NCBI GenBank assembly: GCA_016282455.1
Contig: JAEEKM010000121.1
Coordinates: 1 to 9,779 of the forward strand
Direction: 5' to 3'
Origin: Treponema sp.
GTDB lineage: Bacteria > Spirochaetota > Spirochaetia > Treponematales > Treponemataceae
DNA length: 9,779 nucleotides
Shown: positions 1 through 5,990 of the stretch, piece after piece
How positions within the stretch are numbered: position 1 is the stretch's first letter
Layout: every line of letters begins with the position of its first letter
The notes under the pieces: model-generated
What the model was told of the DNA's origin: nothing
What the model saw: the letters and a program-made list of their open reading frames with translations, nothing else
Databases searched by the model: none
Program-made: the position numbers and the translations under genes

Positions 1-1
1 C

Positions 2-244
2 TGCAGCATAATCGGAACCCAGCCCTTCTGCTACTGCAAAAACCTTGTTCTTGAAAACTGCACCATGGAAAACTGCGATCTTTCTTTTGAACGAAGCACC
101 GTAAAGGCGACTGTTAAAGGAAAAATTGACAGCGTAAAAAACGTACTCGAAGGAAGCATCAGCTGCGACCAGATTGGGGAACTTATTATGGAAAAAGAAA
201 TAACAGATCCAAGTAGGGTAGAAATAATCTGCCCCAATCTGTAA
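2..244 (+). CDS. DUF3737-family protein, C-terminal fragment (5' end outside window)
   Basis: An open frame runs from base 2 to a TAA at 242-244, giving the last 80 residues of a longer protein; its start lies before the window. It opens with C-S-I-I-G-T-Q-P-F-C-Y-C-K-N-L-V-L-E-N-C and continues with repeating short strands (TVKATVKGKIDSVKN, then SISCDQIGELIM). From memory this matches the C-terminal part of DUF3737 proteins, which are predicted right-handed beta-helix proteins of unknown function with the pattern G-T-Q-P-x-C-Y-C-x-N-L-V-L-E-N-C. Cysteines are frequent (7 in 80 residues). No signal or membrane segment lies in the visible part, so it is probably cytosolic. No terminator hairpin is apparent after the stop, but the next gene has its own promoter 31 bases downstream. 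The family call is fairly sure; the function is unknown. Confidence 0.75.
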   Translation, partial: CSIIGTQPFCYCKNLVLENCTMENCDLSFERSTVKATVKGKIDSVKNVLEGSISCDQIGELIMEKEITDPSRVEIICPNL

Positions 245-274
245 AACAATAAAATTTATAAAAACTCACTTTTC

Positions 275-303
275 TTGACGTCTGCAAAAGGCGGGATTAT
301 AAT
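275..303 (+). promoter_or_regulatory. Sigma-70-type promoter of the lipoprotein gene
   Basis: The -35 box TTGACG (275-280; 5 of 6 consensus) and the -10 box TATAAT (298-303; perfect) are separated by exactly 17 bp. Transcription would start near 309-311, giving a short leader of about 25 nt before the ATG at 335. This is the closest match to the sigma-70 consensus I found in the window, so the gene is expected to be expressed on its own, independently of the DUF3737 gene upstream. Confidence 0.85.
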
Positions 304-325
304 TTAAAGTAAGAATCTACTTTAA
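304..325 (+). repeat. Inverted repeat in the leader of the lipoprotein gene, overlapping the ribosome binding site
   Basis: TTAAAGTA (304-311) and TACTTTAA (318-325) form a perfect 8-bp inverted repeat around a 6-nt loop (AGAATC). The 3' arm overlaps the first two bases of the Shine-Dalgarno AAGGAG (324-329), which sits 5 nt before the ATG. In RNA it could form a weak, AT-rich hairpin partly covering the ribosome binding site. As DNA it could be an operator just downstream of the -10 box. If transcription starts at 310 or later, the RNA hairpin would be incomplete, which favours a DNA role or chance. Confidence 0.5.
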
Positions 326-334
326 GGAGTTTTT

Positions 335-1447
335 ATGAAAAAGACATTTACCGCAACTTTGGGAACTGCCCTTCTTTTTGCACTGGCCCTTACCTTTACG
401 GCCTGTCAGACTCAAGTCAGTCCCACAACAGAACCATCTGCCGCAGAAAAACTTCCAGAACCAGTGGGGGAAGACCCCTTTGCAGGAAAAGTTTATACCC
501 TTTCCAGCAGCCGCTACACTTTTGGCAGTGACTGCACCTTTACCCAGGCTGATTTAGACGGCACCTCCGGAGAGTACAAAGACCAGAGAATTTATAAATA
601 CACTTATAATTCTGAAAAAAAGACTATATCCTATGCCCTCTATAAAATTGGTTTAGCAACCGAAAATGCCGATGAATACGTAACGAATACGTTATCAGCT
701 AAAGAAGCTGAAGTAGCCCAGCTTGAAGCAAAAGTAGCCGCAGAAAAAGGCGAGACCAGCAACAACAGTGAATCATCTTCTTCAAGCGCAGAATTTCCTA
801 TTAAGGACCGGGAGTTTCTGACCTATGAAGAATATAATAATTACCTTTCTATTCTTATTTCAAAAATGAATACTCAACTTGATGCCTTAATCTCAAGACT
901 GACTGCACTTGAATCACAAACAGACACAGAAGATCTTCTTAAAGAAATCAAAAATAAAATAGAGACTTTTGAAAACAACAAAGAAGGATACGCTGATTTT
1001 TGGAAGGCCATAAACCCCTTTGCAAATGCAGAATATTACACCTATGAAATTTCAGAAGACGGAACAGTAAACCTTTCAAGTTATTTTGTTTCCTTTAATG
1101 AAGCCTATAATTTTGAAAGTGATGATAAGGATGCGCAAGTTCAATGTTCCCTGTCCCATACATCAGGGAGTCCTTTTCTGACATTCTGGAGCAGTTCCGG
1201 AAGCGCCCCTAATTACATTTCAAAGTACAGAGGTGTAAGCGACCTCAAATTCACAGACTCAACTATAACCGGAACAATTAGCGAAGAAAGTTTCTCTGCA
1301 ACCTACACTCTAGAAGGCAGCGGTACTGACACTGTTATAAAACTTACCGTAACAGAGATTCCAGAAGAACTATTGGAATTCAAACAGAGTTACATACTTC
1401 GCTTCGAACCTATAGAAAGAACCTATACCCCTTACACAGAAGAGTAA
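335..1447 (+). CDS. Predicted lipoprotein of unknown function with coiled-coil insert
   Basis: A 370-residue protein preceded by AAGGAG at 324-329, 5 nt before the ATG. Residues 1-24 form a lipoprotein signal: M-K-K, a hydrophobic stretch 7-21, then F-T-A-C with the acylated Cys at 24. Phe at -3 departs from the enterobacterial lipobox but fits the looser spirochaete rule, so the mature protein should be membrane-anchored. Residues 25-48 are a Pro/Glu-rich tether. Residues 49-105 are beta-rich (F-A-G-K-V-Y-T-L, Y-T-F-G, I-Y-K-Y-T-Y). Residues 117-140 and 165-217 have heptad-like Leu/Ile/Ala spacing rich in Lys and Glu, suggesting two coiled-coil helices joined by a Ser-rich linker (141-152). 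Residues 231-370 return to a beta-rich, Thr/Ser-rich sequence. This could be a small beta-barrel or sandwich with a helical hairpin inserted. I do not recognise the family and assign no function. Its 3' end is one base from the convergent ispH stop. Confidence 0.85.
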   Translation: MKKTFTATLGTALLFALALTFTACQTQVSPTTEPSAAEKLPEPVGEDPFAGKVYTLSSSRYTFGSDCTFTQADLDGTSGEYKDQRIYKYTYNSEKKTISYALYKIGLATENADEYVTNTLSAKEAEVAQLEAKVAAEKGETSNNSESSSSSAEFPIKDREFLTYEEYNNYLSILISKMNTQLDALISRLTALESQTDTEDLLKEIKNKIETFENNKEGYADFWKAINPFANAEYYTYEISEDGTVNLSSYFVSFNEAYNFESDDKDAQVQCSLSHTSGSPFLTFWSSSGSAPNYISKYRGVSDLKFTDSTITGTISEESFSATYTLEGSGTDTVIKLTVTEIPEELLEFKQSYILRFEPIERTYTPYTEE

Positions 1448-1464
1448 GTCACTTTCCCTTACTC
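1442..1464. terminator. Possible bidirectional stem-loop at the convergent gene ends
   Basis: GAGTAAG (1442-1448) and CTTACTC (1458-1464) are a perfect 7-bp inverted repeat with a 9-nt loop. The left arm contains the TAA stop of the lipoprotein gene, and the loop contains the complement of the ispH stop. With one base between the two stops, any terminator must overlap coding sequence, and this is the only candidate I see there. It lacks a U-tract on either strand, so it is at best a weak intrinsic terminator or a 3'-end stabiliser. Confidence 0.35.
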
Positions 1465-2315
1465 AAGAGCCTCTCTTCCACCCGGGAAACCAGTTCCAGT
1501 GGAGTAGAGGCTCCTGCCGTAAGGGCAACTTTTTTTAGAGAATAAAAGTTTTCCGGAATTTCCTTTTCATCTTCTACAAGACAGACATTTTCACAGATAA
1601 GTTTTGCGCTTTCAAAGAGGCGTTTGGTGTTGGCAGAGTTTTTGCCGCCTATTACAATTATGCCGTCTGATTGACCTTTAAGTTCAGCAAGGGCTTTCTG
1701 ACGTTCCATTGTGGCAGAACAGATGGAATTAAAAACAACCGCCTCAGGGCATTTTTCTTTTATAACTTTTGTAATCTGCTCGTATTCACCGGGACTAAAG
1801 GTAGTCTGGGCAAGCAGCATGACAGGTTCTTTTAGAGAAAGTTTTTCCGCCTCCCCCGCATTCTGCACTACCACAGTAGAATTGGGCCGGGCATTTTCTG
1901 CGTAACCGGTAATGCTTATTACCTCGCCATGATTTCTGTCGCCTGCAAGAACAAGAGTGTAACCTTTTTCGGCAAACTCGCGGGCACGTTTCTGACTCAG
2001 GTGAACTTTGGGGCAGGTTGCATCCACAACTCTTACGCCTTTTTTGGAAAGAGAAGCCAGCACTTCCGGGGTTGTTCCGTGAGCGCGGATAATCACTACG
2101 GAAGAAGAAGAGTCAATTCTATTAAGGGCATGGGAATCAAGCAGACAGAGTCCCTTTCGTTCAAAATCTGCAATCACCCTGGGGTTATGAATAAGAGGTC
2201 CCAGTGAATACACCTTGCATTTTGCCCCGTACTCTTCAAGAGATTTTTCTGCTTCTTCTACCGCACGCTGAACTCCCATGCAGTAACCCAAAACACGTGC
2301 TCTAATTACTTCCAT
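1449..2315 (-). CDS. ispH: 4-hydroxy-3-methylbut-2-enyl diphosphate reductase (IspH/LytB)
   Basis: IspH is the cytosolic iron-sulfur enzyme that reduces HMBPP to IPP and DMAPP, the last step of the MEP isoprenoid pathway. The product is 288 residues, of usual length for the short bacterial form. The three cluster-binding cysteines are present: C12 (G-Y-C-M-G-V), C101 (D-A-T-C-P-K-V) and C199 (N-S-I-C-S-A-T). Substrate-binding residues are also visible: H43 in L-I-H-N, H79 in R-A-H-G, H129 and the catalytic E131 in N-H-G-E-V, T171-T172 in Q-T-T, S227/N229 in G-K-N-S-A-N-T, and S270 in T-A-G-A-S-T-P. The ATG at 2315 places C12 at its normal distance. Its Shine-Dalgarno is weak (GGAA, 5 nt upstream). 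The gene follows secF on the same strand, but a strong terminator ends 11 nt before its start codon, so expression depends on read-through or a promoter inside secF. Function is very sure; regulation is not. Confidence 0.97.
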   Translation of the reverse strand: MEVIRARVLGYCMGVQRAVEEAEKSLEEYGAKCKVYSLGPLIHNPRVIADFERKGLCLLDSHALNRIDSSSSVVIIRAHGTTPEVLASLSKKGVRVVDATCPKVHLSQKRAREFAEKGYTLVLAGDRNHGEVISITGYAENARPNSTVVVQNAGEAEKLSLKEPVMLLAQTTFSPGEYEQITKVIKEKCPEAVVFNSICSATMERQKALAELKGQSDGIIVIGGKNSANTKRLFESAKLICENVCLVEDEKEIPENFYSLKKVALTAGASTPLELVSRVEERLLSKGK

Positions 2316-2326
2316 ATTTTTTCCAT

Positions 2327-2358
2327 AAAAAAAGGGATGCCTTTTCTGACATCCCTTT
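2327..2358 (-). terminator. Rho-independent terminator of the yajC-secD-secF operon
   Basis: Read on the minus strand, AAAGGGATG (2358-2350) pairs perfectly with CATCCCTTT (2339-2331) as a 9-bp stem with a 10-nt loop, followed by a run of seven T that includes the last stem bases (2333-2327). It lies 25 bases after the secF stop. The T-run ends only 11 nt before the ispH ATG. On the plus strand there is no T-run of comparable length after the stem, so it should act on minus-strand transcription only. Confidence 0.85.
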
Positions 2359-2360
2359 AA

Positions 2361-2376
2361 TGACAGAAGCCTGTCA
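2361..2376 (-). repeat. Small hairpin just after the secF stop
   Basis: TGACAG (2376-2371 on the minus strand) and CTGTCA (2366-2361) form a perfect 6-bp stem with a 4-nt loop (GCTT), 7 nt after the secF stop codon and directly before the main terminator. The two hairpins in tandem may protect the secDF mRNA 3' end or strengthen termination. The 5' arm (CTTTTGACA) could alternatively pair with the loop of the terminator (TGTCAGAAAAG) through 9 bp with a 2-nt bulge, which would compete only weakly with the terminator stem. Confidence 0.5.
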
Positions 2377-2383
2377 AAAGCGG

Positions 2384-3622
2384 TTATTTATTCTCCAGAT
2401 TCTTTGCTGTCTCTTTGCGGGGACGAACACGCTCTGCATTTTCACCGGGTTCCCAGTGGCGGCGAACCAGTGCAATAAAGCCTGAGCTGATGAACATTGA
2501 AGAGTAACAACCAGAAATAAGACCGATTGTAAGAACAATTGCAAAAGTCTCAATTGCACCGTCTGTAAATACCCAGAGGGAAACAGATGCAAAGAGGGTT
2601 GTAATTGTTGTGATGATTGAACGGCTCAAAGTTTCGGAAAGTGATTTGTCCAGAACTTCAGTAAACTTCTTAGCCTCAGTATTCTTGAGGTTTGCACGAA
2701 CGCGGTCAAGAATAACCACAGTTGCGTTGATTGAGTAACCGAAGATTGTAAGAACAGCAGCCAGTGTTGTTGAAGAGAATTCAATCTGGAACCAGCTGAT
2801 GAATGTGAACATAATCAGGAAGTCGTGGATAAGGGCAACAACTGCACCAAGAGCAAAGTCCCAGTGGAAGCGAACTGTTGCATATACCCAGATCAAAAGA
2901 ATTGTAAGAACAGCAAGCAGAATGCTCTTGAGCATAAGGCTCTTTGAGAAGGTTGAACCAACAAAGTCAGTCTTGATGATTGCAACATTGTCTGAACCAA
3001 ACTTGTTCTGAAGGGCAGAAGTAATTTCTTCCTGCAGCTTCTGGTTAGTAGCACTCTCGTCAGTTGCCTTTGCACGAATCTGGAAACTGCGGTTATCCTC
3101 AGTACCAAGTTCTTTTACAGAAACATTAAGTCCTGACATTGTGGCACGAATGTCATCAATGGTAACTTTAAGTTCTTCACTCTGAGCATAAAGTCTGAAA
3201 GAAACGTCTGAAGAAAGACGGCTTGTTGCGGCAGAGTTTGTAAAGAGTGAGTAAGAGTCTGCACTTTCTGATGAACGTACACGGGCAGTGATTCCGTCTA
3301 CAGTATTAAGGGACTCTGCAATGGCAGAAACTGTTGGGTTCTGTCCGAAAGTGAAGGTGCGGGTTTCATTCTCCGCTCCGGTTCCACTGATAACAACATC
3401 AATTCCGGTTGCACTTACATCAAGGGTTACGGTTGCAGGACCTGCGTAGTTTACTTCAATTGCAGTTGGAGCAACACGAACTTCTTCAAGAAGACCAGGC
3501 TCAAAGTCAATGCCAAAGTTAATTCCTTTGACAAAAATACCAGCAATACCAAGGACAATAACAAGAGCACTGAAAATTGCACAGCCGAGGAATGCCTTAC
3601 TGAAATTATGAATCTTTTTCAT
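2384..3622 (-). CDS. secF: Protein translocase subunit SecF, with enlarged periplasmic domain
   Basis: SecF pairs with SecD in the inner membrane and uses the ion gradient to help SecYEG-exported proteins release on the outer face. The product is 412 residues, against 323 in E. coli. Membrane segment 1 is at about 11-31, then the family motif as G-I-D-F-E-P-G (37-43; usual form G-I-D-F-T-G-G). A large periplasmic domain (44-228) follows, then five membrane segments (about 229-386). The core motif L-T-I-F-G-Y-S-I-N-A-T-V-V (291-303) has Ala300 where other SecF proteins have the proton-relay Asp (E. coli D213). The partner Arg (E. coli R247) is kept as R334. Extra length comes mostly from residues 51-147, inserted before the usual P4 fold (E-L-K-V-T-I-D-D-I-R onward). 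The ATG overlaps the secD stop by one base (TAATG) and has the Shine-Dalgarno GGAGG (3631-3635), 8 nt upstream, so translation is coupled to secD. Identity is very sure. Confidence 0.96.
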   Translation of the reverse strand: MKKIHNFSKAFLGCAIFSALVIVLGIAGIFVKGINFGIDFEPGLLEEVRVAPTAIEVNYAGPATVTLDVSATGIDVVISGTGAENETRTFTFGQNPTVSAIAESLNTVDGITARVRSSESADSYSLFTNSAATSRLSSDVSFRLYAQSEELKVTIDDIRATMSGLNVSVKELGTEDNRSFQIRAKATDESATNQKLQEEITSALQNKFGSDNVAIIKTDFVGSTFSKSLMLKSILLAVLTILLIWVYATVRFHWDFALGAVVALIHDFLIMFTFISWFQIEFSSTTLAAVLTIFGYSINATVVILDRVRANLKNTEAKKFTEVLDKSLSETLSRSIITTITTLFASVSLWVFTDGAIETFAIVLTIGLISGCYSSMFISSGFIALVRRHWEPGENAERVRPRKETAKNLENK

Positions 3623-5376
3623 TACTTAATCCTCCAGCCAATGCTGATGTTCTTCTTATGAATAGTCTCTGTGTTAAAGTCAAAGAGAAGGCGTGAAACT
3701 ACAAGGGCGGTGAACACGGTTGAACACACACCGATTGCAAGGCTCACTGCGAATCCCTGGATTGAACCTGTACCAAGCTGACTCATGAACAGGGCTGCAA
3801 TGAATGTAGTAATGTTAGAGTCCATGATTGCCCAGAAGGCGTTATCAAATCCGCTTGAAATGGAAGCAGCACGATCTTTTCCAAGACGGCGTTCCTCTTT
3901 GATTCGCTCGAAGATAATCACGTTGGCATCCACAGCCATACCGATTGTAAGAATGATACCGGCAATGGTTGGAAGTGTGATTGTAAGATTAAATGCAGAA
4001 AGGATAGAGAACATGATGTAAAGGTTAAGAATCTGTGCGAGACAGGCGTTTACACCGGCGCCCTTATACCAGATGAGCATGAAGAGCATGATGGCACAAA
4101 GACCGAACACGATTGCAAAGAAACCTTCGTGAATGGCTTTTTCACCAAGAGAGGCACCAATAACCTGCTGACTCTCTACTGTAAGGGGAACATCAAGCTG
4201 TGCTGTCTGAAGTACCTTGCGGAGATTCTGTGCTTCATTTGCGCTAAAGCCAGTGATTGCAACCTGACCGCCTGTAATTGCAGTCTGGATGCGGGCATTA
4301 GACTTAATCTTGTTGTCGCTTACAATAGCAAGGTTTTCACCTACGTGAGCACCTGTGAAAGTTCCGAAGATTTCAGCTCCGTCAGGGTCAAGTGTAAAGT
4401 TAACCTGGGGCTTACCGGTAATGTCTTCTGAACCAACGGTTGCACTCTTGATGTGTTTACCTTCAAGGGCAACTTCTTTTTTCACTACAAGATAGCCTTC
4501 CCTCTGGTCAAGTCCGTAAGCGTCTGTTGAGTAGTAACCGAGCACTTCGTTTTCAGCAGGATTCAGTCCCTGAATTGCATCGGGGTTGATAAGACGACCC
4601 TGGCTGTCGAAGGTTGAATCCATGTGACTAAAATAGTAGGTATTGAAAGCGTTTGTTGCTTCGTTGTCTACAAGGCGGAAGTTAAGGATTGCACTACCCT
4701 GAATGATAGAGTTAATCTGGTCTGCTTCTGCACTTCCAGGAAGTTCAATGTAGATTCTGTCTTCACCCTGCTGGCGGATTGTTGGTGAGCTTAAACCAAA
4801 GCGGTCAATGCGGCTTGTAAGTCTTTCCACTGCACGTGCCATTGCATCAGCCTTTGTAGTTTCTACATCATAAGAAACACCAGCTTCTGTCATGGAATTA
4901 AGAACTGCATCGAGGTCAGCCTTAACAATAACATTCATACCGCCTGAAAGGTCAAGACCAAGTTTTATAGAGTTCTGATACTGCTTCTTTGCGTGAAGGA
5001 TTTCATCACGGTAGCGGGACTCAATTACAGAAACAAGTTCCTGACGTGAGGGGAAGGATGCAATTGCCTCCTTGAGTGTAAGGGGAGAGGGCATCTTTTT
5101 TTCTGCAAGAGTAAAGTTTTTCTTTGCAGCCTTTTTAAGCCATTCCTGATCCTTTGTAAGTTCTGCATCGGGAGTGTCCTTTACAAGAGCCACAAGATCC
5201 TTTACTTCAGCGGCAGCGCGAACACTTGCATAGTCCTTGATGTTCTCAAGTGAACCAAGAGCAAGGGCCTGCACTTCCTTTGGTGTGCGGGTATACCAGT
5301 TAATTGACGGCCACAGGAATGCAAAACAGAGTGCAAGTACCGCCAATACAATGAGAAGACGGGATTTCTTATTCAT
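3622..5376 (-). CDS. secD: Protein translocase subunit SecD
   Basis: SecD is the larger partner of SecF in the Sec accessory complex and has six membrane segments and a large periplasmic head. The product is 584 residues. Segment 1 is at about 8-25, and the periplasmic region 26-415 carries the family motif K-L-G-L-D-L-S-G-G (138-146), the T-S-R-I-D-R-F-G-L strand (187-195) and I-Y-I-E-L-P-G (208-214). The five C-terminal segments (about 416-566) include I-G-M-A-V-D-A-N-V-I-I-F-E-R-I (478-492), in which D483 matches the essential proton-pathway Asp (E. coli D519), and D-S-N-I-T-T (519-524). Residues 50-130 are charged and partly helical. The ATG at 5376 has GAGGA at 5385-5389, 8 nt upstream, inside the end of yajC, whose last 8 nt it overlaps. 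It is the middle gene of yajC-secD-secF. Nothing in its motifs is missing. Confidence 0.97.
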   Translation of the reverse strand: MNKKSRLLIVLAVLALCFAFLWPSINWYTRTPKEVQALALGSLENIKDYASVRAAAEVKDLVALVKDTPDAELTKDQEWLKKAAKKNFTLAEKKMPSPLTLKEAIASFPSRQELVSVIESRYRDEILHAKKQYQNSIKLGLDLSGGMNVIVKADLDAVLNSMTEAGVSYDVETTKADAMARAVERLTSRIDRFGLSSPTIRQQGEDRIYIELPGSAEADQINSIIQGSAILNFRLVDNEATNAFNTYYFSHMDSTFDSQGRLINPDAIQGLNPAENEVLGYYSTDAYGLDQREGYLVVKKEVALEGKHIKSATVGSEDITGKPQVNFTLDPDGAEIFGTFTGAHVGENLAIVSDNKIKSNARIQTAITGGQVAITGFSANEAQNLRKVLQTAQLDVPLTVESQQVIGASLGEKAIHEGFFAIVFGLCAIMLFMLIWYKGAGVNACLAQILNLYIMFSILSAFNLTITLPTIAGIILTIGMAVDANVIIFERIKEERRLGKDRAASISSGFDNAFWAIMDSNITTFIAALFMSQLGTGSIQGFAVSLAIGVCSTVFTALVVSRLLFDFNTETIHKKNISIGWRIK

Positions 5377-5881
5377 CTTTCTTTTCCTCGGCTGACTCTA
5401 CTGCACTTTCTGCCTGAGCTTCTTCGGTCTGGGCATTTTCTGCAGTTTCATCTGCCTTAGTTTCATTAGCAGCAGTTTCTTCTTTCTTTGCTTTCTTTCC
5501 AAAACCAAAGAATCCCTTCTTTTCTTCTTTTGGGGCTTCTACTGCGGGTTTGTCAGAAATAACAGTTGCAATTGCAGAACGGTTGAACTCAATCTTAGCA
5601 CCGTCATCTACCTTTACGATAACTGTATTCTCTTTTGTGGAGCTGATAACTCCGTGAATGCCACCGATGGTAACAACTTTGTCTCCCTTTTTAAGGGCAG
5701 CAATCATTTTTTCAGTTTCTTTCTGCTTTTTGTTCTGTGGACGGATCATGAAGAAATACATGATAAGAACGATAAGCAAAAGTGGAATCATCATACCGAA
5801 TCCACCGCCTGCACCACCAGTTGGGTTTCCTGCTCCAGCAGTACCGGCTGCAGCCTGAAGAAAGAATGGAATAAAAGACAT
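5369..5881 (-). CDS. yajC: Sec translocase accessory protein YajC, with acidic C-terminal tail
   Basis: YajC is a small single-span inner-membrane protein that joins SecD-SecF in the holotranslocon. The product is 170 residues, longer than the usual 85-115. A Gly/Ala-rich N-terminus (10-30) precedes one membrane segment (about 30-46), then the conserved F-M-I-R-P-Q-N-K-K-Q-K-E (44-55) and the small beta-domain with G-D-K-V-V-T-I-G-G-I-H-G-V-I (66-79), ending near 110. Residues 112-170 are an added cytosolic tail: a basic patch with K-K-G-F-F-G-F-G-K-K-A-K-K (121-133), then Ala/Glu-rich acidic sequence likely to be disordered. The start is fixed by the strong Shine-Dalgarno AAGGAAGG (5890-5897), 8 nt before the ATG. 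It is the first gene of yajC-secD-secF, driven by the divergent promoter region, and overlaps secD by 8 nt. Confidence 0.95.
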   Translation of the reverse strand: MSFIPFFLQAAAGTAGAGNPTGGAGGGFGMMIPLLLIVLIMYFFMIRPQNKKQKETEKMIAALKKGDKVVTIGGIHGVISSTKENTVIVKVDDGAKIEFNRSAIATVISDKPAVEAPKEEKKGFFGFGKKAKKEETAANETKADETAENAQTEEAQAESAVESAEEKKDE

Positions 5882-5917
5882 ATTATTTTCCTTCCTTGTT
5901 TAAAATATGGGTACTAT

Positions 5918-5946
5918 AAGATAGCACTAATTGCCTTGTATTTCAA
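5918..5946 (-). promoter_or_regulatory. Promoter of the yajC-secD-secF operon
   Basis: On the minus strand, TTGAAA (5946-5941; 5 of 6) and TATCTT (5923-5918; 4 of 6) are 17 bp apart. The start would lie near 5911, leaving a leader of about 30 nt that contains the yajC Shine-Dalgarno. A second possible -10, TATAGT, lies a few bases further downstream but has poor spacing (22 bp) from this -35 box. Confidence 0.6.
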
Positions 5947-5961
5947 GTACGACGCTTGAAA
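5941..5961. repeat. Inverted repeat joining two divergent -35 boxes
   Basis: TTTCAAG (5941-5947) and CTTGAAA (5955-5961) are a perfect 7-bp inverted repeat with a 7-nt spacer (TACGACG). Each arm contains a TTGAAA -35 box, one reading left toward yajC and one reading right toward pepT. The boxes are 9 bp apart, so two polymerases could not easily bind at once. A dimeric regulator bound here would cover both -35 boxes. Confidence 0.6.
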
Positions 5962-5984
5962 AGCCACACGGTTTCCGTTATTCT
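5956..5984 (+). promoter_or_regulatory. Promoter of the pepT-murA operon
   Basis: TTGAAA (5956-5961; 5 of 6) and TATTCT (5979-5984; 4 of 6) are 17 bp apart, the same layout as the promoter facing the other way. The last base of the -10 box is 7 bp from the A of the ATG at 5991, so transcription would begin at or next to the start codon. Confidence 0.55.
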
Positions 5985-5990
5985 GTTTGT

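Noticed and set aside
1711..2207. Plus-strand open frames inside ispH (1711-1905 and 1929-2207)
   Set aside because: They lie wholly opposite a gene with all its catalytic motifs, have no ribosome binding site, and encode sequence with no recognisable domain.
2354..2377. TTGACA on the minus strand (2377-2372) as the -35 box of an ispH promoter
   Set aside because: At 16-18 bp downstream there is no acceptable -10 box (best is GGATGT), and the hexamer is explained by the hairpin arm after secF.
4129..4431. 100-codon plus-strand open frame inside secD
   Set aside because: Antisense shadow of a conserved SecD segment; no promoter or ribosome binding site seen.
5931..5990. Upstream TTG start for pepT giving a 442-residue protein
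   Set aside because: These 20 codons overlap both divergent -35 boxes and the pepT -10 box, have no ribosome binding site, and extend beyond the family's usual N-terminus.
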